Positions 26,577-36,215 of a stretch of DNA of 64,000 nt are shown here, one piece after another (position 1 is the stretch's first letter; each line of letters opens with the position of its first letter). Below the pieces are notes generated by a model. That model worked only from the letters and a program-made list of their open reading frames with translations, was not told the DNA's origin and made no database searches. Source of the stretch: Clostridia bacterium. GTDB taxonomy: Bacteria; Bacillota; Clostridia; Peptostreptococcales; Anaerovoracaceae. The translations under genes and the position numbers were made by a program. The stretch covers positions 62,001 to 126,000 of the forward strand of contig CABJAP010000001.1 of NCBI GenBank assembly GCA_902363595.1. Reading direction: 5' to 3'.

Positions 26577-27302
26577 ATGGAAACAGAAAGAAAATTGACC
26601 CTGGTTGAGGAACCGCCGGTGGCGGTTATTGAGGGACTGTCCAAAACTTTTGGAAGTATCCGTGCCTTGAGAAATATTTCTTTAGAGCTTCCCCAAGGCC
26701 GTATCATTGGTTTGCTGGGGCCCAACGGAAGCGGAAAAACGACCCTCATTAAAATCCTGGCCGGTCTTTATGTTCAGTATGAGGGCCAAGTGCGGATTTT
26801 AGGGGAAAAACCATCCCACAAAACGAAAGCTTTGGTCTCCTATGCGCCGGACAGAAACTGTTTTCCAGCTCAAATGACATGCCGCCAGGCCAGCGATCTT
26901 TATAAAACCTTTTTTGAAGATTTTAATGAAGACACCTGGGAGCATTTGCTGGATTGCTTTAGCCTTTCACCGCAGGCCCAAATACGGCAAATGTCCAAGG
27001 GTATGATCGACAAATTGCAGATTTGCCTGGCCATGTCCAGGAATGCCAGACTCTATCTTTTGGACGAGCCCCTAGCGGGGGTGGATGCGGGAGCCAGGGA
27101 CGTGGTTTTAGAACAGATTCTGGAAAGCTTTAATCCAAAAGGCACCATCTTGATCGCTACCCATTTAATTGCGGAAATCGAGCGCTTGTTTGATACGGTT
27201 ATTTTTCTCAGTCATGGAGAACTGGTAGAGTTTGGAGAATGCGACTGCATCCGGCAACGGCATGGAATTTCGCTGGAGGATCTGGTTAAAGAATTGTCTT
27301 AG
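26577..27302 (+). CDS. ABC transporter ATP-binding protein
   Basis: This is a 241-residue ATPase with Walker A GPNGSGKTT (near residue 44), a relaxed signature MSKGMIDKLQ, Walker B LYLLDEPLAGVD and the switch histidine in IATHL. This short form is typical of YtrB-type export or efflux systems. It partners the membrane protein encoded at 28469-29236. The WG-repeat gene between them is part of the same operon (13-base gap, AGGAGG). Confidence 0.88.
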   Translation: METERKLTLVEEPPVAVIEGLSKTFGSIRALRNISLELPQGRIIGLLGPNGSGKTTLIKILAGLYVQYEGQVRILGEKPSHKTKALVSYAPDRNCFPAQMTCRQASDLYKTFFEDFNEDTWEHLLDCFSLSPQAQIRQMSKGMIDKLQICLAMSRNARLYLLDEPLAGVDAGARDVVLEQILESFNPKGTILIATHLIAEIERLFDTVIFLSHGELVEFGECDCIRQRHGISLEDLVKELS

Positions 27303-27315
27303 GAGGACAGAAATT

Positions 27316-28455
27316 ATGTGTGTATTGAAAAAGATAAAATGGATTTATGTTGTTTTGGCGGCTTTGATTGCCATCACAGCGGGAACCAGCGTATATGCGG
27401 GGGTATCGGCAAAACGGATCGATCAAGAGCTGGAGCTGCTGAAAAAGCAGGAATGGGTGATCCCTCTTGGAAAATATGAACAGATATCGGTCATTGAAGG
27501 CGCCAAGGGGCTTTATGCAGCGGGCAGTGAAAAAGAAATCGGCCTCATTGACGCACAAGGGAAGGTGATGCTACCGGAAAAGTATCAGGCGTTTAACCCC
27601 GTCTGTGTCAATGATCGAATTCTGGTTGTTCAAAACGGGCTCACCGGATACGTGGACCAAGAGGGTAAAGAAGTGATTGCGCCCCAATATGATGCGGGCT
27701 ATCCATTTAGAAATGGCTATGCATCCGTAAAAAAAGATGGGATTAGAAAAATAGTGGATCCCCAGGGAAAGGTCATGTTTGAATGCCGGTCTGCCGAAGA
27801 CGGATCGGATGAACTGTATCCCAGCAATAAAGAGGATTGTATCATCATGCAGAGTAAACCGGATGAGGAGTCCGGGACCAGGCAAATTCGCGTGGTCAAT
27901 ATTAAGTCCGGCCAGACGCTTTTTAATTCGGATGAATATGCTTATCTCGATGATTACAGCGAAGGGTTTTGGAGCGCCCAAACCGGAAGCGGCTATGTCC
28001 TTCTCAATGAAGACTTTCAGCTTATCAAAGAAATGGAAGAAGCGGCGGCTTTCCATGAGGGGCTGGCCAAAATCAAGGCAGGAAAAACACTGACCTACAT
28101 CAATAAAGAGGGGAAGGCCGTTATAAAAAAAGAGGCGGGGCTGGGAAGCGACTTTTCAGAAGGCATCGCTTGCATCATACGGCAGCAAAAAGGGATCTTT
28201 TTTGATCAAGAGGGAAATACGCTGTTTACGGTGCCTTGTTATAGCAGGGGCGGGTTTGCAGATCCGGAATACCCGGTTGGATTTCAGGATGGCTATTGTC
28301 TGTGGCGCGGCGAAAACGGAAAGTACGGATATTTGGATCATGAAGGAAAGTATGTGGTGCCTCCCTGTTTTGATCAGGCGGGAGCTGTAAACCAGGGCGA
28401 GGCAGAAGTGACTTATGGAAAGCAGTCAGGCGTACTCAAGCTGCCTGCCAGGTAA
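27316..28455 (+). CDS. Membrane-anchored WG-repeat protein
   Basis: The protein has 379 residues with one N-terminal membrane helix (about 8-30) and an extracytoplasmic region built of WG-type beta repeats. Examples are LIDAQGKVMLPEKYQAF, YVDQEGKEVIAPQYDAGYPF, IVDPQGKVMF, YINKEGKAV, FFDQEGNTLF and YLDHEGKYVVPPCFDQAG. Such repeats probably form a propeller-like binding surface, and no enzymatic motif is visible. ATG 27316 is chosen because AGGAGG lies at 27301-27306. Its position between the ATPase and the permease suggests that it is an accessory or sensing part of the transporter. Confidence 0.8.
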   Translation: MCVLKKIKWIYVVLAALIAITAGTSVYAGVSAKRIDQELELLKKQEWVIPLGKYEQISVIEGAKGLYAAGSEKEIGLIDAQGKVMLPEKYQAFNPVCVNDRILVVQNGLTGYVDQEGKEVIAPQYDAGYPFRNGYASVKKDGIRKIVDPQGKVMFECRSAEDGSDELYPSNKEDCIIMQSKPDEESGTRQIRVVNIKSGQTLFNSDEYAYLDDYSEGFWSAQTGSGYVLLNEDFQLIKEMEEAAAFHEGLAKIKAGKTLTYINKEGKAVIKKEAGLGSDFSEGIACIIRQQKGIFFDQEGNTLFTVPCYSRGGFADPEYPVGFQDGYCLWRGENGKYGYLDHEGKYVVPPCFDQAGAVNQGEAEVTYGKQSGVLKLPAR

Positions 28456-28468
28456 AGGGGGAATTCAC

Positions 28469-29236
28469 ATGTTATATAAATGGATCGCTTTAAATATTCG
28501 AATGACCAAAAGAGAATTCACCGCATCGATGCTGCTGCTCCTTGCAGCAGTGATCATACTGCTTATTGCGTCGGGGCAGAGTTCTCTTGAGACAGACAGC
28601 CGCCTGTTTATAGGAGTTCTTTCGGCAATCCTGGGAGGGGCAGTCGCGTTCTTTCTGATGGGAGCGGCAAAACTCTATTACAGCAGCATGCTGGGAGAAA
28701 ACGCCAGCTTGTATATGGTCCTGCCGGTTTCGTACCGGAAAATGGTCTGGGGTAAGGTGCTGACCGGAGGCTTTCAGCTCTATCTGCTCCAACTGGCGGG
28801 ACTGTGCGGACTTGTTCTGGCTTCGGCCTCGGCGGCTTCCTATGGAATGAGGCTGCCGGTCATGCTCGATATGGATTTAAAGTCTGTAGTTATGGGAGGG
28901 ATTTTGGCAGAGCAGATTGGTTTCATCTGTCTGGAATTATTTGGGATTCTTTTGCTGGCGGACATGGTCTTTTGCGCTTCCATTCTATTGGCAGCAGCGA
29001 TCGTTCACTCCATAAGGCCGCATGGAATAAAGGTGCCCTTGGGCATATTGATCTATGGGGCTGCTCTGGCAATTCCAGTATCTGAGACCTGGCTTGGGGT
29101 TTTGATCATAGAAAAAGCCGCCGGACCATATGTGCTGCTCAGCCTGACTGGAGTAGCTTTAATGGGCGCGGCGACACTGATATTTCTAATCTATTTGATT
29201 CTTCGACTGCTTTCAAAACGATTGGAAGTAAATTAG
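28469..29236 (+). CDS. ABC transporter membrane protein (about six TM)
   Basis: This is a 255-residue hydrophobic protein with about six membrane segments and no soluble domain. It is the only membrane component in the operon, so it is probably the permease for the ATPase at 26577. ATG 28469 is preceded by AAAGGGGG. Sequence identity is not specific enough to name a substrate; related YtrA-controlled systems respond to cell-wall stress or antimicrobial peptides. Confidence 0.75.
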   Translation: MLYKWIALNIRMTKREFTASMLLLLAAVIILLIASGQSSLETDSRLFIGVLSAILGGAVAFFLMGAAKLYYSSMLGENASLYMVLPVSYRKMVWGKVLTGGFQLYLLQLAGLCGLVLASASAASYGMRLPVMLDMDLKSVVMGGILAEQIGFICLELFGILLLADMVFCASILLAAAIVHSIRPHGIKVPLGILIYGAALAIPVSETWLGVLIIEKAAGPYVLLSLTGVALMGAATLIFLIYLILRLLSKRLEVN

Positions 29237-29240
29237 CAGG

Positions 29241-29945
29241 TTATTCAACAGCCATTTCCAGAGCCAATTTCATCATATCGGTAAAGGATTTCTGACGCTC
29301 TTCGGTGGTGGAGCGTTCACCGGTAACGAAGTGGTCGCTGATGGTCATCATGGCCAGAGCGTTGACCCGATTGTAGGCAGCGTTCATATAGAGAGCGGCC
29401 GCTTCCATTTCTACGGCTAAGATGCCCATTTCAGCCCATTTTTTCCACCAGTCGCCGAACTCGTAGAAGACGTCGCAGGAGACGATGTTTCCGGCTTTAA
29501 AGGGGATTTTGAGCGCTTCCGATGCATCGCGCGCTTTGGATAGGAGCTTGTAGCTGGCGCAGGGCGCATAGTTTCCCGGCACGTTGAAGGCATGAATATA
29601 ATTGGAATCCGTGGAAGCGGCTACGCCGATGACCAGGTCTTTGATCTTGATGTCCTCATGGAAGGAACCGGCGGTGCCGATGCGGATCAGATTCTGCACG
29701 TCATATTCTGTGATCAATTCCCAAGAATAAATCCCCATGGAGGGCATGCCCATGCCTGTTCCCTGGACCGATACCGGAACGCCCTTATAGGTACCGGTGT
29801 ATCCCAGCATTCCCCGCACCTCGTTATAAAGCCTGGGGCTTTCCAAAAAGTTTTCGGCAATGAATTTCGCCCGCAGCGGATCGCCCGGCAGCAGGATTGT
29901 TTCCGCGATATCGCCTTTGCTTGCGGCATTAATATGTGTACTCAT
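29241..29945 (-). CDS. deoD: Purine nucleoside phosphorylase, DeoD type
   Basis: This enzyme cleaves purine nucleosides with phosphate to base and ribose-1-phosphate. The N-terminal phosphate-binding motif LLPGDPLRAKFIAE, the GTGMGMPS loop, RIGTAGS and the VEMEAAALY substrate motif are all present. The C-terminal ISDHFVTGE contains the catalytic Asp region. MSTHINAA at 29945 is the likely start (AAAGGA is eight bases away); an ATG three codons earlier is possible. About 234 residues is the normal length. Confidence 0.93.
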   Translation of the reverse strand: MSTHINAASKGDIAETILLPGDPLRAKFIAENFLESPRLYNEVRGMLGYTGTYKGVPVSVQGTGMGMPSMGIYSWELITEYDVQNLIRIGTAGSFHEDIKIKDLVIGVAASTDSNYIHAFNVPGNYAPCASYKLLSKARDASEALKIPFKAGNIVSCDVFYEFGDWWKKWAEMGILAVEMEAAALYMNAAYNRVNALAMMTISDHFVTGERSTTEERQKSFTDMMKLALEMAVE

Positions 29946-30004
29946 AAGTTTCATCCTTTCTCAATTTCGTATACGTTTATCATACATCATCCATACCGGA
30001 TCTT

Positions 30005-31282
30005 TCAAGAACTTCTGTCCTTTCTCAGCAACAGGGCAGAGACTGCTCCGCCTGCGGCCGCAAAGATCATCCAGCCAAAGCCAAAATCCGAAAGAGGCAG
30101 ATGGGATACGAACTCAAAAGAAACTCCCAGACTGTAAAGGACTTCGCAGAGGCTGCCGATAATGGCGCCTATGACAGCTCCCCGTATGATATTGTCGTTT
30201 CGTATCTGCTTGGGGAAAAAGGACAGAAAGATCAGCGTGAGCGCGCCCGGATAAATCAGACTGAGAATCGGCTGGGCGATGGTGACGATCTGATCGATGC
30301 CGAAATTAGCTGCAAACGCGCTGAAAAGGCAGATGGCGATGGTTAAGCTTTTGTATCCCAGCTTTCCTTTTGATAATTGGGAAAAATAGTCGGCGCTGGC
30401 GCTGACCAGGGCCACGGCTGTGGTCAAGCACGCTAGAGCTACCACAATTCCCAGAACCACCACTCCGGTTTTTCCCATCAAATGTTCAATGATGTCGATG
30501 ATCAGCTGGGAGCGGTTGACATCCAAGTTGTAAAAGGTGGATGCGGCTGCGCCCAGGTAAGTAAGGCCGCAATAGACCAGCAGCAATCCCAGTGCCGCAA
30601 TCAGGCTGGAATTGCATACGACTTTATATTTGAGCCGGGTATCGGTATATCCTTTTTCTGTGACGGTTTTGACGATGATAATGCCAAAGGCCAGAGCCGC
30701 CAGCACATCCATGGTCTGATAGCCGGCGTTGATTCCGTCAACGGCCACATTTTCCAGCATAGGCGTCTCGGAGATGGGGCCCATGGGGGTGACGATGCCC
30801 TTGATAATCAGAATGATCAGGCCGATAAACAGAGATGGCGTCAAGAATTTGCCGATAATATCAATAACAGAAGACTCACGGATCGTCAGCAGGAGAACGA
30901 TCAAAAAGAATACGGCGGTGGGAAGCACAGAACCGATGCGGCCGAAAACAGGGGCCGCAAACATCTCGTAGGTAGTAGCTCCGGTCCTGGGAATGGCGAT
31001 CAGGGGGCCGATACACAGGATAATGGCCGCGAACATGATTTTTCCCGGGATACGCCCGATGCGGCCAAGGATCCGGTCCACATCGCCGCCGTTGCGAATG
31101 ATGGCAAAGATCGCAAATACGGCCAGGCCGATATCCGCCAGATAATAGCAAAAGAAACCGCTGAACCAGCTGCTGCCCGATCCCATGCCCAGGTAAGGCG
31201 GAAAGATGATGTTTCCTGCCCCGAAAAACATGGAAAAGAGGGCAAAACCTACGACCAGCTGATCGGTAAATCGTTGTTTCAT
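30005..31282 (-). CDS. brnQ: Branched-chain amino acid transport system II carrier protein
   Basis: This is a sodium-coupled uptake carrier for leucine, isoleucine and valine. It has about 12 membrane segments, the N-terminal signature FALFSMFFGAGNIIFPPYLG and the IPRTGATTYE motif. MKQRFTDQ at 31282 is chosen as start, with AGAAAGGA upstream; the frame is open to 31357. At about 425 residues the length is normal. It precedes deoD in the same direction by 59 bases. Confidence 0.92.
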   Translation of the reverse strand: MKQRFTDQLVVGFALFSMFFGAGNIIFPPYLGMGSGSSWFSGFFCYYLADIGLAVFAIFAIIRNGGDVDRILGRIGRIPGKIMFAAIILCIGPLIAIPRTGATTYEMFAAPVFGRIGSVLPTAVFFLIVLLLTIRESSVIDIIGKFLTPSLFIGLIILIIKGIVTPMGPISETPMLENVAVDGINAGYQTMDVLAALAFGIIIVKTVTEKGYTDTRLKYKVVCNSSLIAALGLLLVYCGLTYLGAAASTFYNLDVNRSQLIIDIIEHLMGKTGVVVLGIVVALACLTTAVALVSASADYFSQLSKGKLGYKSLTIAICLFSAFAANFGIDQIVTIAQPILSLIYPGALTLIFLSFFPKQIRNDNIIRGAVIGAIIGSLCEVLYSLGVSFEFVSHLPLSDFGFGWMIFAAAGGAVSALLLRKDRSS

Positions 31283-31401
31283 AATGTCGAAGATCCTTTC
31301 TGAATTGGATGTGATGTCTAAAGTCTTAGTATGTACAGTTTCAATACCGTTAACCAAATTACGGTATCATATACAGGCATCAAAAGCAATAAGAAAATTC
31401 A

Positions 31402-31471
31402 TTGCTTTCACAAAAGAAAAATGATATATTTGTATAAACCCGGCGAAACTAAACATGAATGCCGGGTTTTT
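31402..31471 (+). promoter_or_regulatory. Promoter and leader hairpin before the acyl-CoA synthetase gene
   Basis: TTGCTT (31402-31407) and TATATT (31425-31430) are 17 bases apart. The predicted transcript would begin almost at the hairpin AAACCCGGC (31436-31444)/GCCGGGTTTTT (31461-31471), which has the form of an intrinsic terminator. No plus-strand gene lies upstream, so it is probably a leader element of the gene at 31502. Confidence 0.4.
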
Positions 31472-31501
31472 CAAAACGGCAAACGAGAGGAGACAAGAAC
31501 T

Positions 31502-33211
31502 ATGACCGAAGAATTGTACCAGGTGCGGGAGATCAAGGATCTGCGGGACATGATCCGCACAGGAGCAGAATTATATAAGGAAGCACCGGCTTTTCTCATT
31601 AAGAGGCAAAAAGGGGGAAAGTATCACGAAGTCACTTATAAAAAATTGGAAAAGGATATGAACGCCCTGGGAACCAGGTTGGTGGATTTGGGGCTTGTGG
31701 GTGAAAAGATCGCCATAATTGGAGAGAATTGCTACGAATGGATCCTTTCCTATTTTGCCATCGTAAACGGAGTGGGGACCGTTGTTCCGCTGGACAAGGA
31801 ATTGAGCCGGCAGGAAATTGCCAATTTAGCCGCTGCCGCAGGATGCAAAGGAATCTTTTACGCTTCATCTTATGAAAGCTATGTACAGGATCTGGATATT
31901 CCCGTCAAGATGAAATTTGAACTGTACCGCAATGAGGATGTGCCCTTTGATGAAAAGGATATGGCAAGCCTGCTCTTTGAGGGAAGAAAGCTTTTGTCAA
32001 GAGGAGACCGGAGATATCTGGATGCTCAGGTTGATTCTGAAGCTGCGCGGATCATGCTCTTTACATCTGGAACAACGGGGGTTCCAAAAGCCGTACTGCT
32101 CTGCCATCGCAATCTTTGTTCCAACATTAAAAATATCAGCAAAGTGGTGCAGATTCGGCCGGAGGACAGAACCCTTTCCATTTTACCAATCCATCATACC
32201 TTTGAATCAACGGTGGATATCATGACCGTTTTGTATCAGGGCGGGTCGGTGGCTTTCTTTGAAGGACTCAAGCATGTAACCAAAAACATGGTGGAAGCGC
32301 GGGCCAGCATACTGGTGGGCGTGCCCCTGATCTTTGAATCCATCTATGCCAAGCTGTGGAAGCAGGTGGAAAAGACCAAACGTGTCAAAGCACTGAAGGC
32401 AGCCATTAAGCTCAATCGATCCCTGCAGAGGATAGGAGTCGATAAACGTCAGAAATTGTTCCGGGATATTTACGACAATTTTGGAGGGCGGCTGAGGATG
32501 ATCATAACCGGCGCCGCAGGTATCGATCCAAAAGTATTGAGAGGGTTTCATGATCTGGGCCTGGAGGTGGCTCAAGGCTACGGGCTTACAGAAACAGCGC
32601 CGATCATTGCCGGAACGCCGGACGGCGAACAGAAGTATAAAAAAACAGGTTCTGTGGGCAAGGTGATTCCGGAGGGCGAGATTAAAATCATAGATGCCAA
32701 TGAAGAGGGAATCGGTGAAATTCTCTATCGCGGACCCAATGTCATGCTGGGCTACTACGGCATGCCTGAGGAGACGGCCCAGGTCCTGGAGGACGGTTGG
32801 TTTCACACCGGAGATCTGGGATTCATGGACCCGGAGGGGTGGCTTTACATTACCGGAAGAAAGAAAAATGTAATAGTAACCAAGACCGGAAAGAATATTT
32901 ATCCGGAAGAACTGGAGCAGCTGGTGAGCGAAATCCCCTATGTGGAAGAATGCATGGTCTATGGCCTGGAAGGTGTGGAAACGGGGGACGGAACCACGGT
33001 GGCCGTCCAGGTTCGGCCTGATTACGAGGCGATTAAAGAAGCCTTCCCCAATGGGGCTGACGATGAACAGGTCTACGATCTGATCAAAGGCATCATCTCA
33101 GAAATGAATCAAAAGCTTCCTAATTACAAACGGATCCGCCATGTGGTGATCCGGGACAGCGAATTCGTTAAAACGACAACCCATAAAATCAAGCGGCAGG
33201 ACAACCTGTAA
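31502..33211 (+). CDS. AMP-binding long-chain acyl-CoA synthetase-like protein
   Basis: This is a 569-residue adenylate-forming enzyme of the FadD/long-chain acyl-CoA ligase type. The AMP-binding P-loop LFTSGTTGVPKAV is near residue 183, followed by YGLTETAP, GWFHTGDLG and the GRKKNVIVTKTGKNIYPEE hinge. ATG 31502 is preceded by AGAGGAG; an open frame upstream to 31331 has no suitable ribosome binding site. The substrate acyl chain is not known. It stands alone, convergent with the S66 peptidase gene. Confidence 0.85.
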   Translation: MTEELYQVREIKDLRDMIRTGAELYKEAPAFLIKRQKGGKYHEVTYKKLEKDMNALGTRLVDLGLVGEKIAIIGENCYEWILSYFAIVNGVGTVVPLDKELSRQEIANLAAAAGCKGIFYASSYESYVQDLDIPVKMKFELYRNEDVPFDEKDMASLLFEGRKLLSRGDRRYLDAQVDSEAARIMLFTSGTTGVPKAVLLCHRNLCSNIKNISKVVQIRPEDRTLSILPIHHTFESTVDIMTVLYQGGSVAFFEGLKHVTKNMVEARASILVGVPLIFESIYAKLWKQVEKTKRVKALKAAIKLNRSLQRIGVDKRQKLFRDIYDNFGGRLRMIITGAAGIDPKVLRGFHDLGLEVAQGYGLTETAPIIAGTPDGEQKYKKTGSVGKVIPEGEIKIIDANEEGIGEILYRGPNVMLGYYGMPEETAQVLEDGWFHTGDLGFMDPEGWLYITGRKKNVIVTKTGKNIYPEELEQLVSEIPYVEECMVYGLEGVETGDGTTVAVQVRPDYEAIKEAFPNGADDEQVYDLIKGIISEMNQKLPNYKRIRHVVIRDSEFVKTTTHKIKRQDNL

Positions 33212-33224
33212 AGGCCATACCAGC

Positions 33225-34172
33225 TCAGCCTGAAAAATGAAGGCTGAGGCGGTCAGTATCAAAGCTTGCCTCCGCTCCCAGAGGGATGGTGATCTGGGGG
33301 TCAATGTGCCCGGCCCGCAGGTTGTAAAGGGTGGGCTTTTCCCATGGTCCTATGATTTCTTTAAACATATCGGTAAGATGAAAAGAGCTTTCGGCAGTTT
33401 GCATGCGGTTTGAATCCGCTGCTGCCGGGGGCTCTTGACATTTTGTAAAGGAGCCTAAAAGAATGCCGCTGCAATCGCGGAGCTTTCCTGCCAGCGAAAG
33501 AGCGGTAAGAGCCCGATCCAACCGGTAAGGCTGCTCGCCGACTTCTTCAATGAAGAGAATTTTGTCCTTAGTATCCACTTCGTAAGGAGAACCAAGAGTG
33601 GAGATCAGCAAAGAGAGGTTGCCGCCGACCACGGCGCCGGAGGCTTGGCCGGGGAAAAGGACGTTCAGAGGATGGCCCGGCGGGTTGATGACAGCTCCCT
33701 GGGGCTGGTCTGAAAATAGATTTTTCTTCAGGCTTGCGACGGAAAAAGGATCGAGCCGGTTATACCCGGCGCCGGGCATGGGACCGTGAAAGGTGACAAA
33801 GCCGCACAGCTGGTTGAAAGCCAGGTGAAGCGCCGTAATATCGCTGAAACCGACAAAGACTTTCGGATGCCTTCGGATGGCGTCAAAATTCAAAAGGGGC
33901 AGCAGTCTGGCGCAGCCGTACCCTCCCCGGATACAAAAGATCCCTTGGACAGCAGGATCGGTGAAAGCGCGGTTGATGTCATAAGCCCGCTTTTCATCCG
34001 GGCCGGAAAGATAGCCGCAGGAGAGAAAGCAGCTTTCCATAATCAGCGGCTCAAGTTCCAGGTATCGGATGGAGTCTGCGGCCAGAGCTGCGGCCTCTTT
34101 TGAAACCGGGGAAGATGGCGCGAGGACGGCGATCTGATCGCCTTTTTTTAATGGCTGGGGTCTTCTAAGCAT
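33225..34172 (-). CDS. S66-family muramoyltetrapeptide (LD-)carboxypeptidase
   Basis: The enzyme trims the terminal D-alanine from murein tetrapeptides during cell-wall recycling. The Ser-Glu-His set is visible: the nucleophile in FVGFSDITALH (near residue 112), Glu in LFIEEVGEQPYRLDR and His in LRAGHIDPQ. The 315-residue length is normal. No signal peptide is present, consistent with cytoplasmic recycling. Microcin-immunity (MccF) relatives share the same fold, so a defensive role is a less likely alternative. Confidence 0.88.
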   Translation of the reverse strand: MLRRPQPLKKGDQIAVLAPSSPVSKEAAALAADSIRYLELEPLIMESCFLSCGYLSGPDEKRAYDINRAFTDPAVQGIFCIRGGYGCARLLPLLNFDAIRRHPKVFVGFSDITALHLAFNQLCGFVTFHGPMPGAGYNRLDPFSVASLKKNLFSDQPQGAVINPPGHPLNVLFPGQASGAVVGGNLSLLISTLGSPYEVDTKDKILFIEEVGEQPYRLDRALTALSLAGKLRDCSGILLGSFTKCQEPPAAADSNRMQTAESSFHLTDMFKEIIGPWEKPTLYNLRAGHIDPQITIPLGAEASFDTDRLSLHFSG

Positions 34173-34278
34173 AGTTCAACACTCCTTTTCTTAATATTTC
34201 TAATTATATTTTTTTATGGTGGAAAATAGAAGATGAGAGTAGTATAATAGTCAAGATATACTGAAATGAGGTGATAGA

Positions 34279-35922
34279 ATGGAACAAAACAGAAACTTTA
34301 TTTACGAAGAATATATTGATGTGACGGAAGATGACAAGGGAGCGCTTCAATCCATTCAGTTTAAAAATTACGATAGATTCAACTTTGCCTTTGATATTGT
34401 GGATAAATTGGCTCAGAGCCAGCCGGACAAACTGGCCATGCTCCATATCGCAAAGAACAAACGAACGCGGGAGCTGACCTTTGATGACATGAGCAAGTAT
34501 TCATCAAAAGCAGCGGCCTATTTCCAGTCCCTGGGCATCAAAAAAGGGGATCGGGTGATGCTGGTTTTAAAGCGCCATTACCAATTCTGGTTCGCGATCC
34601 TGGGTCTTCACAAGCTGGGGGCGGTGGCGATCCCGGCTACCAACCTGATGAAACAGCACGACTTTGAATATCGTTTCGAAGCGGCGGGAGTGAAAGCCAT
34701 CGTCTGTACGGCAGACGATAACGTGGCCTATCAAGTGGAGCTGGCTCTGGAAAACACGAAAAACAGTGTGATAAAAATCATTGCCAGAGGAAAGCGGGAA
34801 GGCTGGGAATCCTTTGATCGGGGGATTCAGCAGTTTAGCGAGCCCTTCGTACCGGAAGAATATGCGGGAGGCACGGATCCATCCATTATGTTCTTCACAT
34901 CCGGCACCACTGGCTATCCCAAAATAGCCACCCATACTTTCCAGTATCCACTGGGTCACTTTATAACGGCCAAATATTGGCATCAGGTGGATCCGGACGG
35001 ACTCCATTTTACCATTTCCGATACCGGATGGGGCAAAGCACTTTGGGGAAAGCTTTACGGCCAGTGGCTGTGCGAAGCGCCGGTATTTACCTATGATATG
35101 GACAGTTTTGATGCGGGAGAGATCATGGACATGATCGCCAGATATAAGATTACAACCTTCTGCGCGCCGCCGACCGTCTACCGGATGATGATTAAAAAGG
35201 ATTTTTCCAAATACGATTTCAGCGCCTTAAAGCATGCCACCACAGCAGGAGAAGCACTCAACGCCGAGGTGTTCAACCAATTTAAAAGCGTAACCGGGCT
35301 GTCGCTCCACGAGGGATTCGGACAGACGGAAATGACGCTGGCCATCGGAACCCTGAAAGGTACCAAGCCCAAAGCCGGTTCCATGGGAAAACCAACCCCT
35401 CTTTATGATATCGATCTCCTTGGAGAAGACGGAAAACCTGCCAAAACGGGAGAAACGGGAGAAATCGTAGTCCGCACCAATAAGAGAATCCCAATCGGTC
35501 TTTTTGACGGTTACTATCAGAACGAGGAAATGACTCGCCAGGCTTGGCATGATGGGATTTACCATACGGGAGACACGGCCTGGCGGGATGAGGACGGTTA
35601 TTTCTGGTACGTGGGCCGGGATGATGATGTCATCAAATCAGCGGGATATCGGATTGGACCCTTTGAGATTGAAAGTGTCTTGATGGAGCTGCCTTATGTG
35701 CTGGAATGCGGAGTCACTTCCGTACACGCAAAAATCCGCGGACAGGTCATTAAGGCATGTATTGTACTCATTGACGGTGTTGAGGGTACGGACGATTTGA
35801 AAAAAGAGATTCAGCGCTATGCCAGAAAAAAGATGGCAAGCTACAAATATCCGAGAATTATCGAATTCTGGGAAGAACTGCCCAAGACCATCAGCGGAAA
35901 AATTCAGCACAATAAACTTTAG
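34279..35922 (+). CDS. Acyl-CoA synthetase, medium-chain (AcsM-like) type
   Basis: This is a 547-residue adenylate-forming ligase with the motifs FFTSGTTGYPKIATH (near residue 210), HEGFGQTEMT, IYHTGDTAWRDEDGYFWY, GRDDDVIKSAGYRIGPFEIE and the terminal catalytic lysine in KTISGKIQHNKL. The overall pattern fits AMP-forming ligases acting on medium-chain or aromatic acids. GAGGTG precedes the start. The original start codon of the ABC-F gene lies eight bases after its stop, so the two genes formed an operon before the mobile element entered. Confidence 0.85.
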   Translation: MEQNRNFIYEEYIDVTEDDKGALQSIQFKNYDRFNFAFDIVDKLAQSQPDKLAMLHIAKNKRTRELTFDDMSKYSSKAAAYFQSLGIKKGDRVMLVLKRHYQFWFAILGLHKLGAVAIPATNLMKQHDFEYRFEAAGVKAIVCTADDNVAYQVELALENTKNSVIKIIARGKREGWESFDRGIQQFSEPFVPEEYAGGTDPSIMFFTSGTTGYPKIATHTFQYPLGHFITAKYWHQVDPDGLHFTISDTGWGKALWGKLYGQWLCEAPVFTYDMDSFDAGEIMDMIARYKITTFCAPPTVYRMMIKKDFSKYDFSALKHATTAGEALNAEVFNQFKSVTGLSLHEGFGQTEMTLAIGTLKGTKPKAGSMGKPTPLYDIDLLGEDGKPAKTGETGEIVVRTNKRIPIGLFDGYYQNEEMTRQAWHDGIYHTGDTAWRDEDGYFWYVGRDDDVIKSAGYRIGPFEIESVLMELPYVLECGVTSVHAKIRGQVIKACIVLIDGVEGTDDLKKEIQRYARKKMASYKYPRIIEFWEELPKTISGKIQHNKL

Positions 35923-35930
35923 AGGAGACC

Positions 35931-35943
35931 ATGGTTTTTCGGA
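35931..35943 (+). pseudogene. Stranded 5' end (start codon and RBS) of the ABC-F gene
   Basis: ATGGTTTTTCGGA follows AGAGGAGACC and encodes Met-Val-Phe-Arg. After TTTCGGA at the other end of the element (43936-43942) the sequence continues ACATGTGAGCAT (Thr-Cys-Glu-His). Joining the two sides gives an uninterrupted ABC-F start, MVFRTCEHIKKS. This fragment is therefore the original start separated by insertion. Confidence 0.8.
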
Positions 35944-36215
35944 GATTGTGCTTGTTTGTTCAGCAAGCGTAATACTGTCAGCATAAGCAACAAGCTCAAC
36001 CCCCCTTTCAGTTCTACTTTTTATGGAAGTGTAAAAGCCAATAAAGTATTGCAAATAAAGGCTTTTTAAGCATTTCCTCTCTTACTATACAGAGCAGGAC
36101 TGAACAAATGAGTTTCGGTTTTTCTTTCCTGTTATTTGAGGTAATTTCCCCATAAAGAGAAACAACTTTATACTAATCTAATACTGTTTATTTTAGGATT
36201 ATCACCAGAGGTTCC

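Noticed and set aside
30482..31303. Plus-strand open frame opposite brnQ
   Set aside because: It is a hydrophilic shadow of a membrane protein gene and lacks any coding support.
33225..34172. MccF-type microcin immunity function for the S66 peptidase
   Set aside because: No microcin genes are nearby, and the features fit ordinary murein LD-carboxypeptidase equally well or better.
35638..36054. Minus-strand open frame spanning the left element boundary
   Set aside because: It is antisense to the acyl-CoA synthetase end and crosses the insertion junction by chance.
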